From the NCBI GenBank assembly GCA_026390595.1, contig JAPLFQ010000025.1:62001-126000 (forward strand): 64,000 bases of DNA, written 5' to 3'. Position numbers and translations under genes: made by a program. Below are positions 24,981-34,462 of this stretch, one piece after another. The first letter of the stretch is position 1. Each line of letters starts with the position of its first letter. This stretch comes from Ignavibacteriales bacterium (lineage in GTDB: Bacteria > Bacteroidota > Ignavibacteria > UBA10030). Below the pieces are notes generated by a model. That model did no database searches. It was not told the DNA's origin and worked only from the letters and a program-made list of their open reading frames with translations.

Positions 24981-26357
24981 CTATCGTAAGACAATCATCG
25001 TTCGCATCATACTTCTCGTTCCGTCGGTCAGCCGGTAAATGTACACTCCGCTCGGAAGGGTCGAAGCATCGAAGCGCACAGTGTACGTACCGGGGTTCTG
25101 CGGACCCTCAGCGAGCACGGCGATTTCCCGACCCAGCAGATCATACACCTTGAGCGATACAGAACTTACCGCTGACCCCTCGGCTCCGCTCGGGGCAGGC
25201 AGCTGATAGCTGATAGCTGTCGTCGGATTGAACGGATTCGGATAATTCTGTTGAAGCTCAAGCGTCTTCGGCAGGCTGCCGGAAACCAGTTCCTTCACAT
25301 CACTGATGAGGCCCAGCCCCGCAGCGACTGACCGCAGGAGCGGCTGCTGACCGGTGCTGAAGTAGTCCTGGCCGAGGGCCCAGATGATCGTTCCCCCGAG
25401 CCCCTGATTTTTGACATACGTCATCTTCTCGCCGATCGAGACGGAGTCATCGTAGCTGATGATGATCGACTGAGTGGGATTGGTGAGATAGGGGACATGA
25501 CCGACGGCATCCCACGACCGTGACCACCCTGTCTGCATCAGCGGTGTGATTGAGCTGTAGGCCTTCTGTGCAGTTCCAACGCCGGGTCCGTACATTGTCG
25601 ATCCGTTGAACTGCCATCCGTAGAAGGGTGTTCCGATGAGCAGTTTCGAATCAGGCACACCCTTCGTTCTGTAAAAGGAGACCGAATTTCCCACCCAACC
25701 TTGATCCGTCTGTGAGAGGTTTCCGTAAAGTGGAGAATTCGGTCCCACCTTCGTGGTCCAGCTCCCGTAGAAGTCGTACGTCATCACACCGACCCAGTCC
25801 AGAATATTCTTCATGACTGTCCAGTCGTAGCCGTTGTTCCAGTCGGTTGCAGGTGCTGCGATGCTCAACGAAAGCGCAGGCGACACGCTTGAAAGGGCCG
25901 TTCGGAGTTCCTGGAACAGGAGCGTTGTATTCGAGCGTCCGGCTGATTTTGGGTATTCCCAGTCCATGTCGACGCCGTCGTAACCATATGTGAGACAGAA
26001 ATCCTTGAGGGCTGTTACAAACCTGGTGCGCGATGCAGGTTTGGCAGCCACCGAATCGAACCGCGGAGTTCGTACAAGATCATATCCACCTACGGAAATC
26101 ACGACGCCGACGCCATTGAGGTGCGCCGCCTGGATGAGCTCCGGATAGAATGTAAATCCGCTCAGATCAAGTGAACCATCCATTTGCGGGAAGATGAACG
26201 CGTGTGCGATCTGCGTGAGATTCCTGTACAGGATCAGGGTATGTGGGAATGATGATTTGTTCCAGCTCGGATAATAGCCGACGACCAGCTTGGGTTGGGA
26301 AAGAGCTGATGAACAAAACAAAGCGAAGAAAACTATTATCCTGAATTTCATCATCAC
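24981..26357 (-). CDS. GH18 chitinase-like hydrolase with T9SS sorting domain
   Basis: Secreted enzyme of 458 residues. A signal peptide (to SSALSQ) precedes a GH18 barrel (about 23-370) with VVISVGG at 85-91 and the catalytic DGVDMDWEY (127-135), in which Glu134 is the proton donor; MTYDFYGSW and the WALGQD end motif complete the substrate site. This fits hydrolysis of beta-1,4-GlcNAc chains (chitin or peptidoglycan). A T9SS domain begins LQQNYPNPFNPTTAISYQL and carries an unusual in-frame insert (PAPSGAEGSAVSS). Possible starts are GTG 26357 or ATG 26354/26351. It lies 8 bases before the FN3 gene. Confidence 0.88.
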   Translation of the reverse strand: MMMKFRIIVFFALFCSSALSQPKLVVGYYPSWNKSSFPHTLILYRNLTQIAHAFIFPQMDGSLDLSGFTFYPELIQAAHLNGVGVVISVGGYDLVRTPRFDSVAAKPASRTRFVTALKDFCLTYGYDGVDMDWEYPKSAGRSNTTLLFQELRTALSSVSPALSLSIAAPATDWNNGYDWTVMKNILDWVGVMTYDFYGSWTTKVGPNSPLYGNLSQTDQGWVGNSVSFYRTKGVPDSKLLIGTPFYGWQFNGSTMYGPGVGTAQKAYSSITPLMQTGWSRSWDAVGHVPYLTNPTQSIIISYDDSVSIGEKMTYVKNQGLGGTIIWALGQDYFSTGQQPLLRSVAAGLGLISDVKELVSGSLPKTLELQQNYPNPFNPTTAISYQLPAPSGAEGSAVSSVSLKVYDLLGREIAVLAEGPQNPGTYTVRFDASTLPSGVYIYRLTDGTRSMMRTMIVLR

Positions 26358-26560
26358 ACCATATCGTGTTTGGAAGTGAACTCAAAAAACATATGATGAC
26401 TATATCCTTGTTCAATGTATAGCACACAGATGAAACAGAGGAGGCGCGAGATTGTCACAGATTATTCATCTGTGGAAATCTTGTAACATCAGCGTCATAA
26501 GTGTTCCATTTTCTATTTTGATCAGGACTGTCTTCTCTTCCAGGATTTGCGAGATAGGAT

Positions 26561-29500
26561 CTAGAAATTGAGACGCAAGCCGAGCAGAACCTGCCGGGGA
26601 TTCAGGAAAATCGGAGCATCCCACCACCCGACGTTTATATGGTTGTCGTCAGATTCCCACTGTCCCCACTTGTCGTTACCCCCCTGGAACGGGAACCGGA
26701 GCGATGCCTTGTATTCGTCGTACTGCGTGCGGAGCATGTTCTCCGGGATAAGCCATTTGTTGTTCGTGAGGTTCTTTACCGTCACGACGACCTCGAACGA
26801 AGTGCCGCCGAGAGTGAACGCCTTCGATCCGCGGAAGTCCAGGTTCCAGTAATCGACGACGTCTACATACAAGCGGTTTTTCACATCGGGTTCCTGGGGG
26901 TTCCACAGGAGCCGTCCGCCGTCGCGCCATTCGAAGAAGAGGTTCAGATAGATGCCGCCAAGCAGACGCATGCCTGCAAGCTCCGGACCGAAATCGTTCG
27001 GCGAGTGAATGTTCAGGTTCATGTTGCCGCGTGGCAGCGGATCGGTCGTGGAGAGGTTCGCTGACCGGAGCTCATCCTTTGCCTCGAGCCTGTTCTCGTA
27101 GACCCGGGCCAGGCCGGTCTGTCCGGCGCTCTGCAGCATGTAGTCGAACATGCCGTTGAAGGTCACCCAGCTTCCGAGCGGACGCTCGAGCCGGAGTTCG
27201 ATGCCGCGGACATCGCGGTAAGCGTCCGGGAAGTACGCGGTGACCATGTTGTCGTGATAGTAATTGATGAACTGACGGCTTAGCGGTTCGTTCCGGACAT
27301 CCTTGTAGTACGCCGTGATATTCAACAGGAAGTCCTGGAAGAACATTTGTTCATAGCCGAATTCGTAGGAGACGGTGCGTCCCATCGTGAGGTTCGGTGT
27401 TGGGACCGTGACTCCCGCCTGGTCGATTGTCATGTTGTACATGAACGAAATTGCCGGGCGCTGGTAGAAATGGCCATAGTTGAAATACAGTTTGCTGCTT
27501 TCGGTGATGGGGAAAGAAACGCCGAGCCGGGGTGACGCGTAGATTTGAACCCGGTTTTCCGTTCGCGGGAACCCGGGAGGATTGTCGAGCATGGCGCGGA
27601 AGAGCGTCCAGCGATCATAACCTCCCCATGTGCCGCCAAGATTCTGATAGACGTCATTGTACAGTTTCCGGTAATCATCATCGACCGGAATGCCTGCATC
27701 GAATCCTTCTTTCATAGGATTGAGGTAGTCGAGCCGCACACCGGCGTTCAGGATCATCCCTTCGAATTCAAGCTTGTCCTGAAGATACAGTCCAATCTCC
27801 AGCGGTGTCGCGGTGTAATACTGCCAGAGATCCGGAGTGTAGGAGAGCTGCGATTGCAGCCATGTACCCGTATAAACGAACAGCCGCTGGAGCCGCGCCG
27901 AGAACCCGGCCTCGATCTGGTGATGACGGCCCAATTGTGCGGTGAGGTCTCCCTTGAGCTGCCCGACCAGTGAATACGAGGAGTCAACACGCTGCAGTCC
28001 TCCATAGAGGGCGAACATGTTCAAAGCGTCGTAGCCGAAATTCGTCGATGCATTGGGCGTGCCGAGGGAAGGGACGTTCAGGTATTTGTATGTTGAACCG
28101 TTTGCGTTGGTGAAGGTAAGCGAATCGCCCGATGTTGGTGTAAACGAGTACGGCCGCAATTGCTGGTTGCTATAGCCGAACTGGAGTTCCATCGTGTAGA
28201 ACGCGTTGGAGGACAAAGTGTGTGTCAGCTTTGTGCCGCCGACGAAGTACTGCTGGTCATAATACTGAAGCCGGCTCTTGTTGAAAATCTGCCACAGGTT
28301 ATCCCCGGCGAGCAGGCTCGCTTGCCGGCGAGCGGACGAACCTGTGCTGTTCAGGAAGCCAAAACTGGACGACTGGTCGACCAGAGCGCCCCCATAGCTT
28401 GTAGTTTGGCCGCCGCTGGCAGTCTGCACCTTCGCGTACAGGCCGTTGATGGAGAGCCGCGTATTGTCGCTGAGCGTCGAAGTGAGTTTGAGCTGCGCAT
28501 TCCAATCGAGATAATCGTTTCGGGGACCGACGGGGAACGCGAGCTGGGAGTTTTCATACTTGAAGCCCAGAAGGAATGTTGTATGTTCCGCGTACGCTCC
28601 GAGTATCGGGATGTCTGATCCGGGAAGCGGGCCCGTGATGCTTCCCTCAACAAACATGTCGGGCTTGTCTGCGAACGTATACTGCGGATGCTGGGCCTTC
28701 CACAGAGCCAGCTTCTGGAGCGTATCGAGGCGGCGGTCCTGCGTGAATCTGTTTCCCCATCCGCGGAAGGCGCGAAATTCTGCCGGAACCACGGTGTCTC
28801 CCGTTGGGACACCCGTGATCGCATACTCACCGGCGAAAACGCGGTAGATCCAGGAATCGGTGCTCCACGGATTGGTGCCGAAAAACTTCTTCTGTGCCGG
28901 GGCCATATCTGCCTTCAACGCGACGGTGTAGTGGTCGCGGTGGCCATCTTTTGTGACGACGTTGAGGAGGCCGGAGCGCATCCCGCCGTATTTCGCCTGG
29001 AAGCCTCCGGTCAGGACCTGGATTTCCTCGATGGTTGTCGAATTGAGGGCGAGGTACGAATTCTCCGATCGTGGATCCTGCAGCGAGATGCCATCGATCC
29101 TCACGTCGGTTTCACGTATCGCGCCGCCCCTGACACTGAGCCCATTTCCTTCTGCTCCGCTGACCAGCTGGACACCCTTGACGCGGTTCATGAACTCATC
29201 CACGCGTGTCACCGGCATTTGCTCCAATCGGGATGTCACGATCACTTCCTGTGTCCCTGCCACGTCTGGCTTGATTGTCTCCCGCCGGGCCGTAACCACC
29301 ACCTGCTCCATCTGAACTGCGGACGCTGAGAGTTCAAAATCAACGGTGATTGTCCGATCGAGGTCAACACGAACGCCTTTTTGTACAACCTGGCCATAGC
29401 CAATCACGCTCACCTTGATGACGTACGAGCCAGGCGGCACGTTCAGGATGAAGTAGTATCCCGAAGGATCCGATCCGGCGCCGACCTGACGATCAAACGG

Positions 29501-29698
29501 AACTTCTCTCCCGTCCGAGAGAATCATGTGCGTGATCATCACGTTTGCCCCTGGAAGGGGCTCGCGCGTTTCCTTGTCGACGATCCGTCCGGTAATCTTG
29601 CCGTTGGCGCCCAGTGCCGATGCGGTGGCAAGGAGCGTGATGAACACGACGGTTGTCAGAAATGAAAAGAGTTGTTGGGATGAGCGTAGGCGTTTCAT
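26561..29698 (-). CDS. TonB-dependent outer-membrane receptor (copy 1)
   Basis: Barrel receptor of 1045 residues: signal peptide (1-30), a carboxypeptidase-regulatory-like domain (about 32-115; GKITGRIVDKETREPLPGANV), a plug (about 135-245; MEQVVVTARRE, RVDEFMNRVKGVQLVSG, SVRGGAIRETDVRIDG, FQAKYGGMRSGLLNVVTK) and a 22-strand-type barrel ending QVLLGLRLNF. These move large substrates across the outer membrane using TonB energy. No SusD partner is nearby; the chitinase, FN3 protein and PorV barrel downstream may replace it. AAGGGG precedes the ATG. The substrate is inferred to be amino-sugar oligomers from the GH18 neighbour. Confidence 0.88.
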   Translation of the reverse strand: MKRLRSSQQLFSFLTTVVFITLLATASALGANGKITGRIVDKETREPLPGANVMITHMILSDGREVPFDRQVGAGSDPSGYYFILNVPPGSYVIKVSVIGYGQVVQKGVRVDLDRTITVDFELSASAVQMEQVVVTARRETIKPDVAGTQEVIVTSRLEQMPVTRVDEFMNRVKGVQLVSGAEGNGLSVRGGAIRETDVRIDGISLQDPRSENSYLALNSTTIEEIQVLTGGFQAKYGGMRSGLLNVVTKDGHRDHYTVALKADMAPAQKKFFGTNPWSTDSWIYRVFAGEYAITGVPTGDTVVPAEFRAFRGWGNRFTQDRRLDTLQKLALWKAQHPQYTFADKPDMFVEGSITGPLPGSDIPILGAYAEHTTFLLGFKYENSQLAFPVGPRNDYLDWNAQLKLTSTLSDNTRLSINGLYAKVQTASGGQTTSYGGALVDQSSSFGFLNSTGSSARRQASLLAGDNLWQIFNKSRLQYYDQQYFVGGTKLTHTLSSNAFYTMELQFGYSNQQLRPYSFTPTSGDSLTFTNANGSTYKYLNVPSLGTPNASTNFGYDALNMFALYGGLQRVDSSYSLVGQLKGDLTAQLGRHHQIEAGFSARLQRLFVYTGTWLQSQLSYTPDLWQYYTATPLEIGLYLQDKLEFEGMILNAGVRLDYLNPMKEGFDAGIPVDDDYRKLYNDVYQNLGGTWGGYDRWTLFRAMLDNPPGFPRTENRVQIYASPRLGVSFPITESSKLYFNYGHFYQRPAISFMYNMTIDQAGVTVPTPNLTMGRTVSYEFGYEQMFFQDFLLNITAYYKDVRNEPLSRQFINYYHDNMVTAYFPDAYRDVRGIELRLERPLGSWVTFNGMFDYMLQSAGQTGLARVYENRLEAKDELRSANLSTTDPLPRGNMNLNIHSPNDFGPELAGMRLLGGIYLNLFFEWRDGGRLLWNPQEPDVKNRLYVDVVDYWNLDFRGSKAFTLGGTSFEVVVTVKNLTNNKWLIPENMLRTQYDEYKASLRFPFQGGNDKWGQWESDDNHINVGWWDAPIFLNPRQVLLGLRLNF

Positions 29699-30286
29699 GC
29701 CAAACCCCTTGGTGGAATGATGAACTGCAATGTGTAAACCACTTCGATAATCGACAATCGTTAATCGTTGTTCGATATTCCCCCCACCAAAAAAAGCGGA
29801 TTAACCATGGTGAATAGCGAATATCGAACGCCGAACAGCGAATTACGAAGTTGGGTGGAGTCTACGAAGGGAGCACTGAGCGGACCAACGCTCGCCTAGA
29901 TCTGGCACAGCCTGGTTTATCTGGAGGTTGCGGTCAAGTGACCGCCTCGAACATCAGGATGAACATCGCCACGAGCCATGGAGCACCCATCACTCTGTGT
30001 GCACTTCTCCTTCGGGGGTCAATATATATAACGAAGCCGGGGTTGTCAAGAGGGGAGAGGTGACAAGCGGTGGAAGGCGAATCGCTCGTTGCTGAAAATG
30101 AGAATTCAGAGAAGTTGGCAAAGCTCGAGCATTCGCAGAACACCCTTCGACTTCGCTCGTAAGAGCACTCGCTGCGCTCAGGGTGTCGCATGCTCTTCTT
30201 GTTGGCCTGTGAGTGAAAAGAAAGAGAGACATCCTGAGCGAAAGGAGCGTTTTATGCGACTGTAGTCGAAGGATGCGGTGGGCAAC
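29699..30286. other. Gene-free region with scattered inverted repeats
   Basis: No convincing gene. TTCGATATTC near 29772-29781 faces GAATATCGAACGCCGAA near 29818-29834, related to the palindrome array that begins at 30287. ACACCCTTCG...GCTCAGGGTGT (about 30139-30185) and CATCCTGAGCG...TCGAAGGATG (about 30230-30276) are two further dyads of the stress-repeat type. The TonB receptor promoter should lie in the first ~100 bases but is not clear. Confidence 0.5.
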
Positions 30287-30744
30287 GAATAATTCGACAC
30301 CACACTTCGATATTCAATATTGCTTGTTCGATAGTCGAAATTCGTCTTTGTACAAATGCAGAACACCGAACAATCGAATTCCAAACATCGAAGTTGCTTT
30401 TGGCACTTCGACATTCATCATTGCTTGTTCGATATTGGGAGTTCGTTTTTGTACAAGAAAACGGGCACCCGGCTTGCGCAGCCAGAATGCCCGCTGAATT
30501 TCGAACACCTGCGCCAGAGGCGCATCAGCCTTTGGCTGAGAACATCCGAACTCCGAATACCGAAGTGGTGTTACCCTGCTTCATACTTCATCATTGCTTG
30601 TTCGATATTGGAAATTCGTCTCTGTACAAACAAGACGGGCACCCGGCTTGCGCAGCCAAAATGCCCGCTGAATTTCGAACTCCGAATATCGAAGTGGTGG
30701 TACCCCGATTCATACTTCATCAATGCTTGTTCGATATTCGAGAT
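30287..30744. repeat. Palindrome-hairpin array, left part (modules P1-P4)
   Basis: Four copies of an imperfect palindrome whose left arm runs GAATTTCGAAC...GAAGTGGTG and right arm CTTCATCATTGCTTGTTCGA...AAATTCG; the TTGCTTGTTCGAT core occurs at about 30320, 30421, 30595 and (variant) 30723. Modules P2/P3 and P3/P4 are separated by a hairpin payload CGGGCACCCGGCTTGC...ATGCCCG preceded by TCT.TGTACAA. P3 is itself interrupted by a ~33-base hairpin (TGCGCCAGAGGCGCATC). P4 contains the end of the four-helix-bundle gene. Confidence 0.8.
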
Positions 30745-31133
30745 TCTCTTTTCCCATCCCGTCGGCTCTCAGCCGTCTGCACGCTCTTCACAAATATGGA
30801 AATCAGTTGATTGCATTCGTCCTGGCTTTGCACAAGGCTCTCGGCTGGCTCGTACAGGCTTGCGCGTCCTACAATCTGCAATGTAATCCCTGTCTCTCTT
30901 AATTCCTTGAGAACGACCTTTATCTTGTGGATGAAATCATTCTTCGATTCCGCACTCTGTGCCTCACCGTAGTTCAGAGCAGGCGAAGTGCCTGAGCGGA
31001 CGAGTTGGCCAGCAAGATGATTTCCTGCCTTGGTGCCAGGAAGTGACTCTGCAATCTTAACAACTTGGACCGCGAAATTCACGAGGCGCTTTTCGAGGTC
31101 GAATTCCCTTTTTCCTGCGGATTCTTTGCTCAT
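30720..31133 (-). CDS. Four-helix-bundle protein (23S rRNA IVS-protein family)
   Basis: Protein of 137 residues matching the small helical family found in 23S rRNA intervening sequences and in many free-standing loci (TIGR02436-like). Characteristic blocks are FDLEKRLVNFAVQVVKIAE, GNHLAGQLVRSGTSPALNYGEA and SKNDFIHKIKVVLKELRET. GGGAG nine bases upstream supports ATG 31133. It lies between two palindrome modules where other units carry a hairpin, and its last six codons plus TGA fall inside module P4, giving the tail RISNKH. Members are thought to bind nucleic acid, but the function is unproven. Confidence 0.85.
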   Translation of the reverse strand: MSKESAGKREFDLEKRLVNFAVQVVKIAESLPGTKAGNHLAGQLVRSGTSPALNYGEAQSAESKNDFIHKIKVVLKELRETGITLQIVGRASLYEPAESLVQSQDECNQLISIFVKSVQTAESRRDGKRESRISNKH

Positions 31134-31204
31134 GTATCTTTACTCCCTAGGTTTCTGTTCGAGCAAACTACCGAGAAGGGAAAGCACCTGCCAGCAAATT
31201 CCAT

Positions 31205-31610
31205 TTGCCAATTAGTTCGCGGTGAATTTCGAACGCCGAACATTCGAACTCCGAATACCGAAGTGGTGTCGCCCTACTTCACACTTCATCATTGCTTGTT
31301 CGATATTGGAAATTCGTCTCTGTACAAACAAAACGGGCACCCGGCTTGTGCAGCCAAGATGCCCGTTGAATTTCGAACACCGAATACTCGAACTCCGAAC
31401 AACGAAGTGGTGTTGCCCTACTTCACACTTCATCATTGCTTGTTCGATACTGGAAATTCGTCTCTGTACAAACAAAACGGGCACCCAGCTTGTGCAGCCA
31501 AGATGCCCGTTGAATTTCGAACACCGAATACTCGAACTCCGAACAACGAAGTGGTGTTATCCCACTTCAGACTTCATTATTCCTTGTTCGATATTCGACA
31601 TTGCTTTTCG
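31205..31610. repeat. Palindrome-hairpin array, right part (modules P5-P7)
   Basis: Three more modules with the TTGCTTGTTCGAT core at about 31292 and 31436 and a TTCCTTGTTCGAT variant at about 31580, exactly 144 bases apart. The two spacers are near-identical hairpin payloads (ACGGGCACCC.GCTTGTGCAG...ATGCCCGT). P7 runs up to the end of the T9SS propeller gene (stop at 31613-31615). No gene is seen from 31134 to 31612. Confidence 0.82.
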
Positions 31611-31612
31611 CT

Positions 31613-32947
31613 TTACTTTACCAGCACCATCTTGTTCGTCAGACGAACGCTTCCTGAGGTCAGGACATACATATAGGTGCCTGACGAGAGATGCGATGCG
31701 TCGAACTTCACAGTGTAGGCGCCAGGATTCATGCTCTCATCAACCAGAGTTGCCACTTCGCGTCCCATCAGATCGTACACCTTCAGAGACGTCGCGCCGG
31801 TCTGTGTAAGCGTGAAGCGGATCTGCGTTGACGGGTTGAAGGGGTTCGGATAGTTCTGGGAAAGCGTGTAGCCGGTTGGGATCACATTCTTATCCTGCTC
31901 GACCTGCGTTGCGCCGGTCTTTGCGAAGACTTCTACCCATGAAGCCATCGTTCCATTGAAGCACGCAACATACGCCGTATCGCCGTTCTTGTTGAACGCA
32001 ATACCACGGGGACGAGGATCCGTGCCGAATTCCGGGACCAGAGGATCGTACAACTTGATGCTGTCAACGATCTTCTTTGTCGTAATGTTGTAAGCGTACC
32101 ATCGGTAGCCCTGATACGGAGCATCCGGCAGGCCGGAAGTGGCGTTGCCGCTGGTCGTCCAGAGATAACCGGTCTTCGGACCCCATGTCATCGATTCGGG
32201 GACGAGGCCCATCAGTGAGTCTTTCGGGATGTACGGTCCGAGCGATCCATTGTCACTGTGGAAGATTTTGATCTGTTTCTTGTCGAACAGCGGAACGTAT
32301 ACATCGTTTCCGTCACCCGACACAGCGATTGCGCGAGCGTAGCCGCCGGTAGCGTTGGTGACAGTTCCTGCTGCTGTGAAATCACTGTTCAGGATCGCGA
32401 CCGCGTTTCCGGGAACCACAGGAGCAATGAACACTTCCCCGAAATTGTTAGCCATCGGAGTGCCGAGTGAACTGGTATATCCTGGGATCGGGGCGCGGTT
32501 TGTGAACAGCCCTTTTCCCGTCTTGTAGTCGATCTTCCATATTCTGGCGCTCCACTTGATGGAGAGGATATTGCCAGTGGATGGATCGGTACTGAGCCCA
32601 TAGCCGCTGCCAGTAAGCGTATCGGTTTGTGTAACTCCCTTATCATCTTTTCCCGTCAGGATCTTGATCGGCGAGAATGACGCAGGTTTTCCGTTCGGAT
32701 AGAATACTTGGATAACGCCCGTCTTCACTCCGCCGATACTATCGACGCCGGAGGCGTACGCGTACGATTGAATCCATATCTTGCCTTCTGGGTCGACGGC
32801 GATTCCGTTGTTGATGCCACTCGGCCATTGCTTGTTAGGATAGGTGACGGTATCAGGGAAGTACTTCACGAACTTCCACTGTGCAGTTGCACCAGCAGAG
32901 ACAATCAGCAACAAGCAGACTGTCAAGAAAAGTAGCTTTTTCATCAT
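31613..32947 (-). CDS. Secreted beta-propeller protein with T9SS sorting domain
   Basis: Exported protein of 444 residues with a signal peptide (to AGATAQ). Residues 25-345 repeat short propeller-like strands (NNGIAVDPEGKIWIQSYA, YGLSTDPSTGNILSIKWSARIWKID, ARAIAVSGDGNDVYVPLFDKKQIKIF, RGIAFNKNGDTAYVACFNG), which fits an NHL/SMP-30-like propeller. A T9SS domain follows from LSQNYPNPFNPSTQIRFTL to LTNKMVLVK. No catalytic residues are evident, so binding or adhesion is more likely than enzymatic work. It lies downstream of the IPT lipoprotein, in the same direction as the second TonB module. Confidence 0.78.
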   Translation of the reverse strand: MMKKLLFLTVCLLLIVSAGATAQWKFVKYFPDTVTYPNKQWPSGINNGIAVDPEGKIWIQSYAYASGVDSIGGVKTGVIQVFYPNGKPASFSPIKILTGKDDKGVTQTDTLTGSGYGLSTDPSTGNILSIKWSARIWKIDYKTGKGLFTNRAPIPGYTSSLGTPMANNFGEVFIAPVVPGNAVAILNSDFTAAGTVTNATGGYARAIAVSGDGNDVYVPLFDKKQIKIFHSDNGSLGPYIPKDSLMGLVPESMTWGPKTGYLWTTSGNATSGLPDAPYQGYRWYAYNITTKKIVDSIKLYDPLVPEFGTDPRPRGIAFNKNGDTAYVACFNGTMASWVEVFAKTGATQVEQDKNVIPTGYTLSQNYPNPFNPSTQIRFTLTQTGATSLKVYDLMGREVATLVDESMNPGAYTVKFDASHLSSGTYMYVLTSGSVRLTNKMVLVK

Positions 32948-33078
32948 CGTGCCTCCTATGAATTGGTTGTTTGTGATTCTGAAGCCACAACAAACTTGGG
33001 CTGCTCTGAAATCGAGGAAATCACCTCCCTTGCTGTGACAGAGATGGATATGGAAAGTTGTCTGAACTATCGATGTAA

Positions 33079-34287
33079 TTACATTGTGGTTCCGTAGTAG
33101 GGGGCGCTCTTCTTGCCCCGAACTGTTACCTTCATGAGAACGCCAGCTGAGGATGAAGCGTACATATCGTTACCAGCTCCCCAAGTGAGAAAACTGATGG
33201 ACGAGGTATACAAAGCACTGTAAGCGGAGAAAGGAGCGCTGTATGATTTGTCCGGATTCACCACGAGTATGCCGTCCGGGGAATCCGTGCCAATATACAA
33301 AATTCCGTCAGAAGAAAAAGTTATGCAGTTGGCAATATTCGTGGGATAGACTGCCCCGAAATCGAAGTAAACTTCAGGTGTTCCCAGGCTGGAAGTCGAT
33401 ATCTGCGCCCGCCAAACCTTCTCGCCGGCATCTGTTTTTGCCGAAAAATATAGGTATCCGTTGTAGACCCTTACGGACCGTATTTGTCCCACAAATGGGA
33501 ATGTTGTCAGAACCTTGTTGGGGTCGAGTCGATAGATCGACGAGTTGTTCCCGCCGATCCACATCATGCCGCTCTGATCGAAGTCAAAGTCATACGCAAA
33601 AACTCCGACAGGCAACGCCTGGTACACTGCACCTGATCCGCCCCCATTTGCGGGGAAACGATACATAGCCCTGGCATTCCTGGCTGCGTAGAGGAATCCG
33701 CCGGGACCGAATTTCAGGCCCGACCAGATCGCCACGCCTGCCGTCGACGGTGCATACACCGATCGTGTCCCAGCAGCTGTGAATTTTGCAACACCAGCCT
33801 CGAGGCCGTTGCTTGAGAATCCTGAGTAGAGGTTCCCGGTTGCATCAATTGCCAGTGAGGTGGCGGTCTCCGTAGCGATGAACGTACCAAACTTGGCCAT
33901 TCCCGCCAACAGCTTGTATTGATACGTGTTGCTGAACAGAGGGGAACCGAAAACGCTGACTCTGATGGCAACGCTGTCGAGTGCTACCAACGGTGCCTTG
34001 AGCGTAATTTGCGTTGCTGTCGTCTTCAGGAGCGCCGCGGATGTTACGTTGAACAATACAGAATTGTCACCGAGCGCAGTGGAGAAATTCGTCCCGGTGA
34101 TCACAATCGTGTCCATTCCTGCGAACGCACTCCCGGTTGGCGATACGCTTGTGATAGTCGGTTGCGGCAGGCTGGTTGCGGTGGCATCATAGAGGCTGCC
34201 CGTCTTCGGGTTCTCACAGCCGCTCACTAGTACCAAACCAAGAACAAGGATGACGAAGAGAAGTGTGGTTTGTAAGAAAGTACGCAT
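33079..34287 (-). CDS. Lipoprotein with IPT/TIG domain and beta-propeller
   Basis: Lipoprotein of 402 residues: signal peptide with lipobox LVSGC, then an IPT/TIG domain (about 40-125; PTITSVSPTGSAFAGMDTIVITGTNF) and a propeller (about 130-400) with repeats such as SLAIDATGNLYSGFSSN, LKFGPGGFLYAARNARAMYRF, DFDQSGMMWIGGNNSSIYRLD and CITFSSDGILYIGTDSPDG. ATG 34287 starts the signal peptide; the longer frame to 34353 adds repeat-like sequence (TTDNRQLTIEN) and is rejected. It is probably anchored in the outer membrane with the PorV/TonB module just upstream. Role unknown, perhaps ligand binding. Confidence 0.78.
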   Translation of the reverse strand: MRTFLQTTLLFVILVLGLVLVSGCENPKTGSLYDATATSLPQPTITSVSPTGSAFAGMDTIVITGTNFSTALGDNSVLFNVTSAALLKTTATQITLKAPLVALDSVAIRVSVFGSPLFSNTYQYKLLAGMAKFGTFIATETATSLAIDATGNLYSGFSSNGLEAGVAKFTAAGTRSVYAPSTAGVAIWSGLKFGPGGFLYAARNARAMYRFPANGGGSGAVYQALPVGVFAYDFDFDQSGMMWIGGNNSSIYRLDPNKVLTTFPFVGQIRSVRVYNGYLYFSAKTDAGEKVWRAQISTSSLGTPEVYFDFGAVYPTNIANCITFSSDGILYIGTDSPDGILVVNPDKSYSAPFSAYSALYTSSISFLTWGAGNDMYASSSAGVLMKVTVRGKKSAPYYGTTM

Positions 34288-34462
34288 TGGAATACCCAGT
34301 AGTAAATTTTCGATTGTCAATTGCCGATTGTCGGTTGTCTTCATGAAAGGCACTCAAGCCTTCGGTGGAGATCCAGGATTTTCGTTGTGCTGGTACTGTT
34401 CTCAAATTCACGTCTTTGAACCAGCAAACCCCCAACTTTAAACTTCAAACTCAAAACTCTTC

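Noticed and set aside
30287-31610. CRISPR array
   Set aside because: Units are 130-175 bases with near-identical spacers, and no cas gene is nearby.
30287-31610. Integron cassette array with attC sites
   Set aside because: No integrase is seen and the palindromes lack the attC core GTTRRRY/RYYYAAC layout; the cassette resemblance is only structural.
31065-31809. Overlapping plus-strand frames of 195-203 residues
   Set aside because: They are translations of the 144-base tandem units (144 is a multiple of three, so frames stay open); the repeated 'protein' pattern is a by-product of the DNA repeat.
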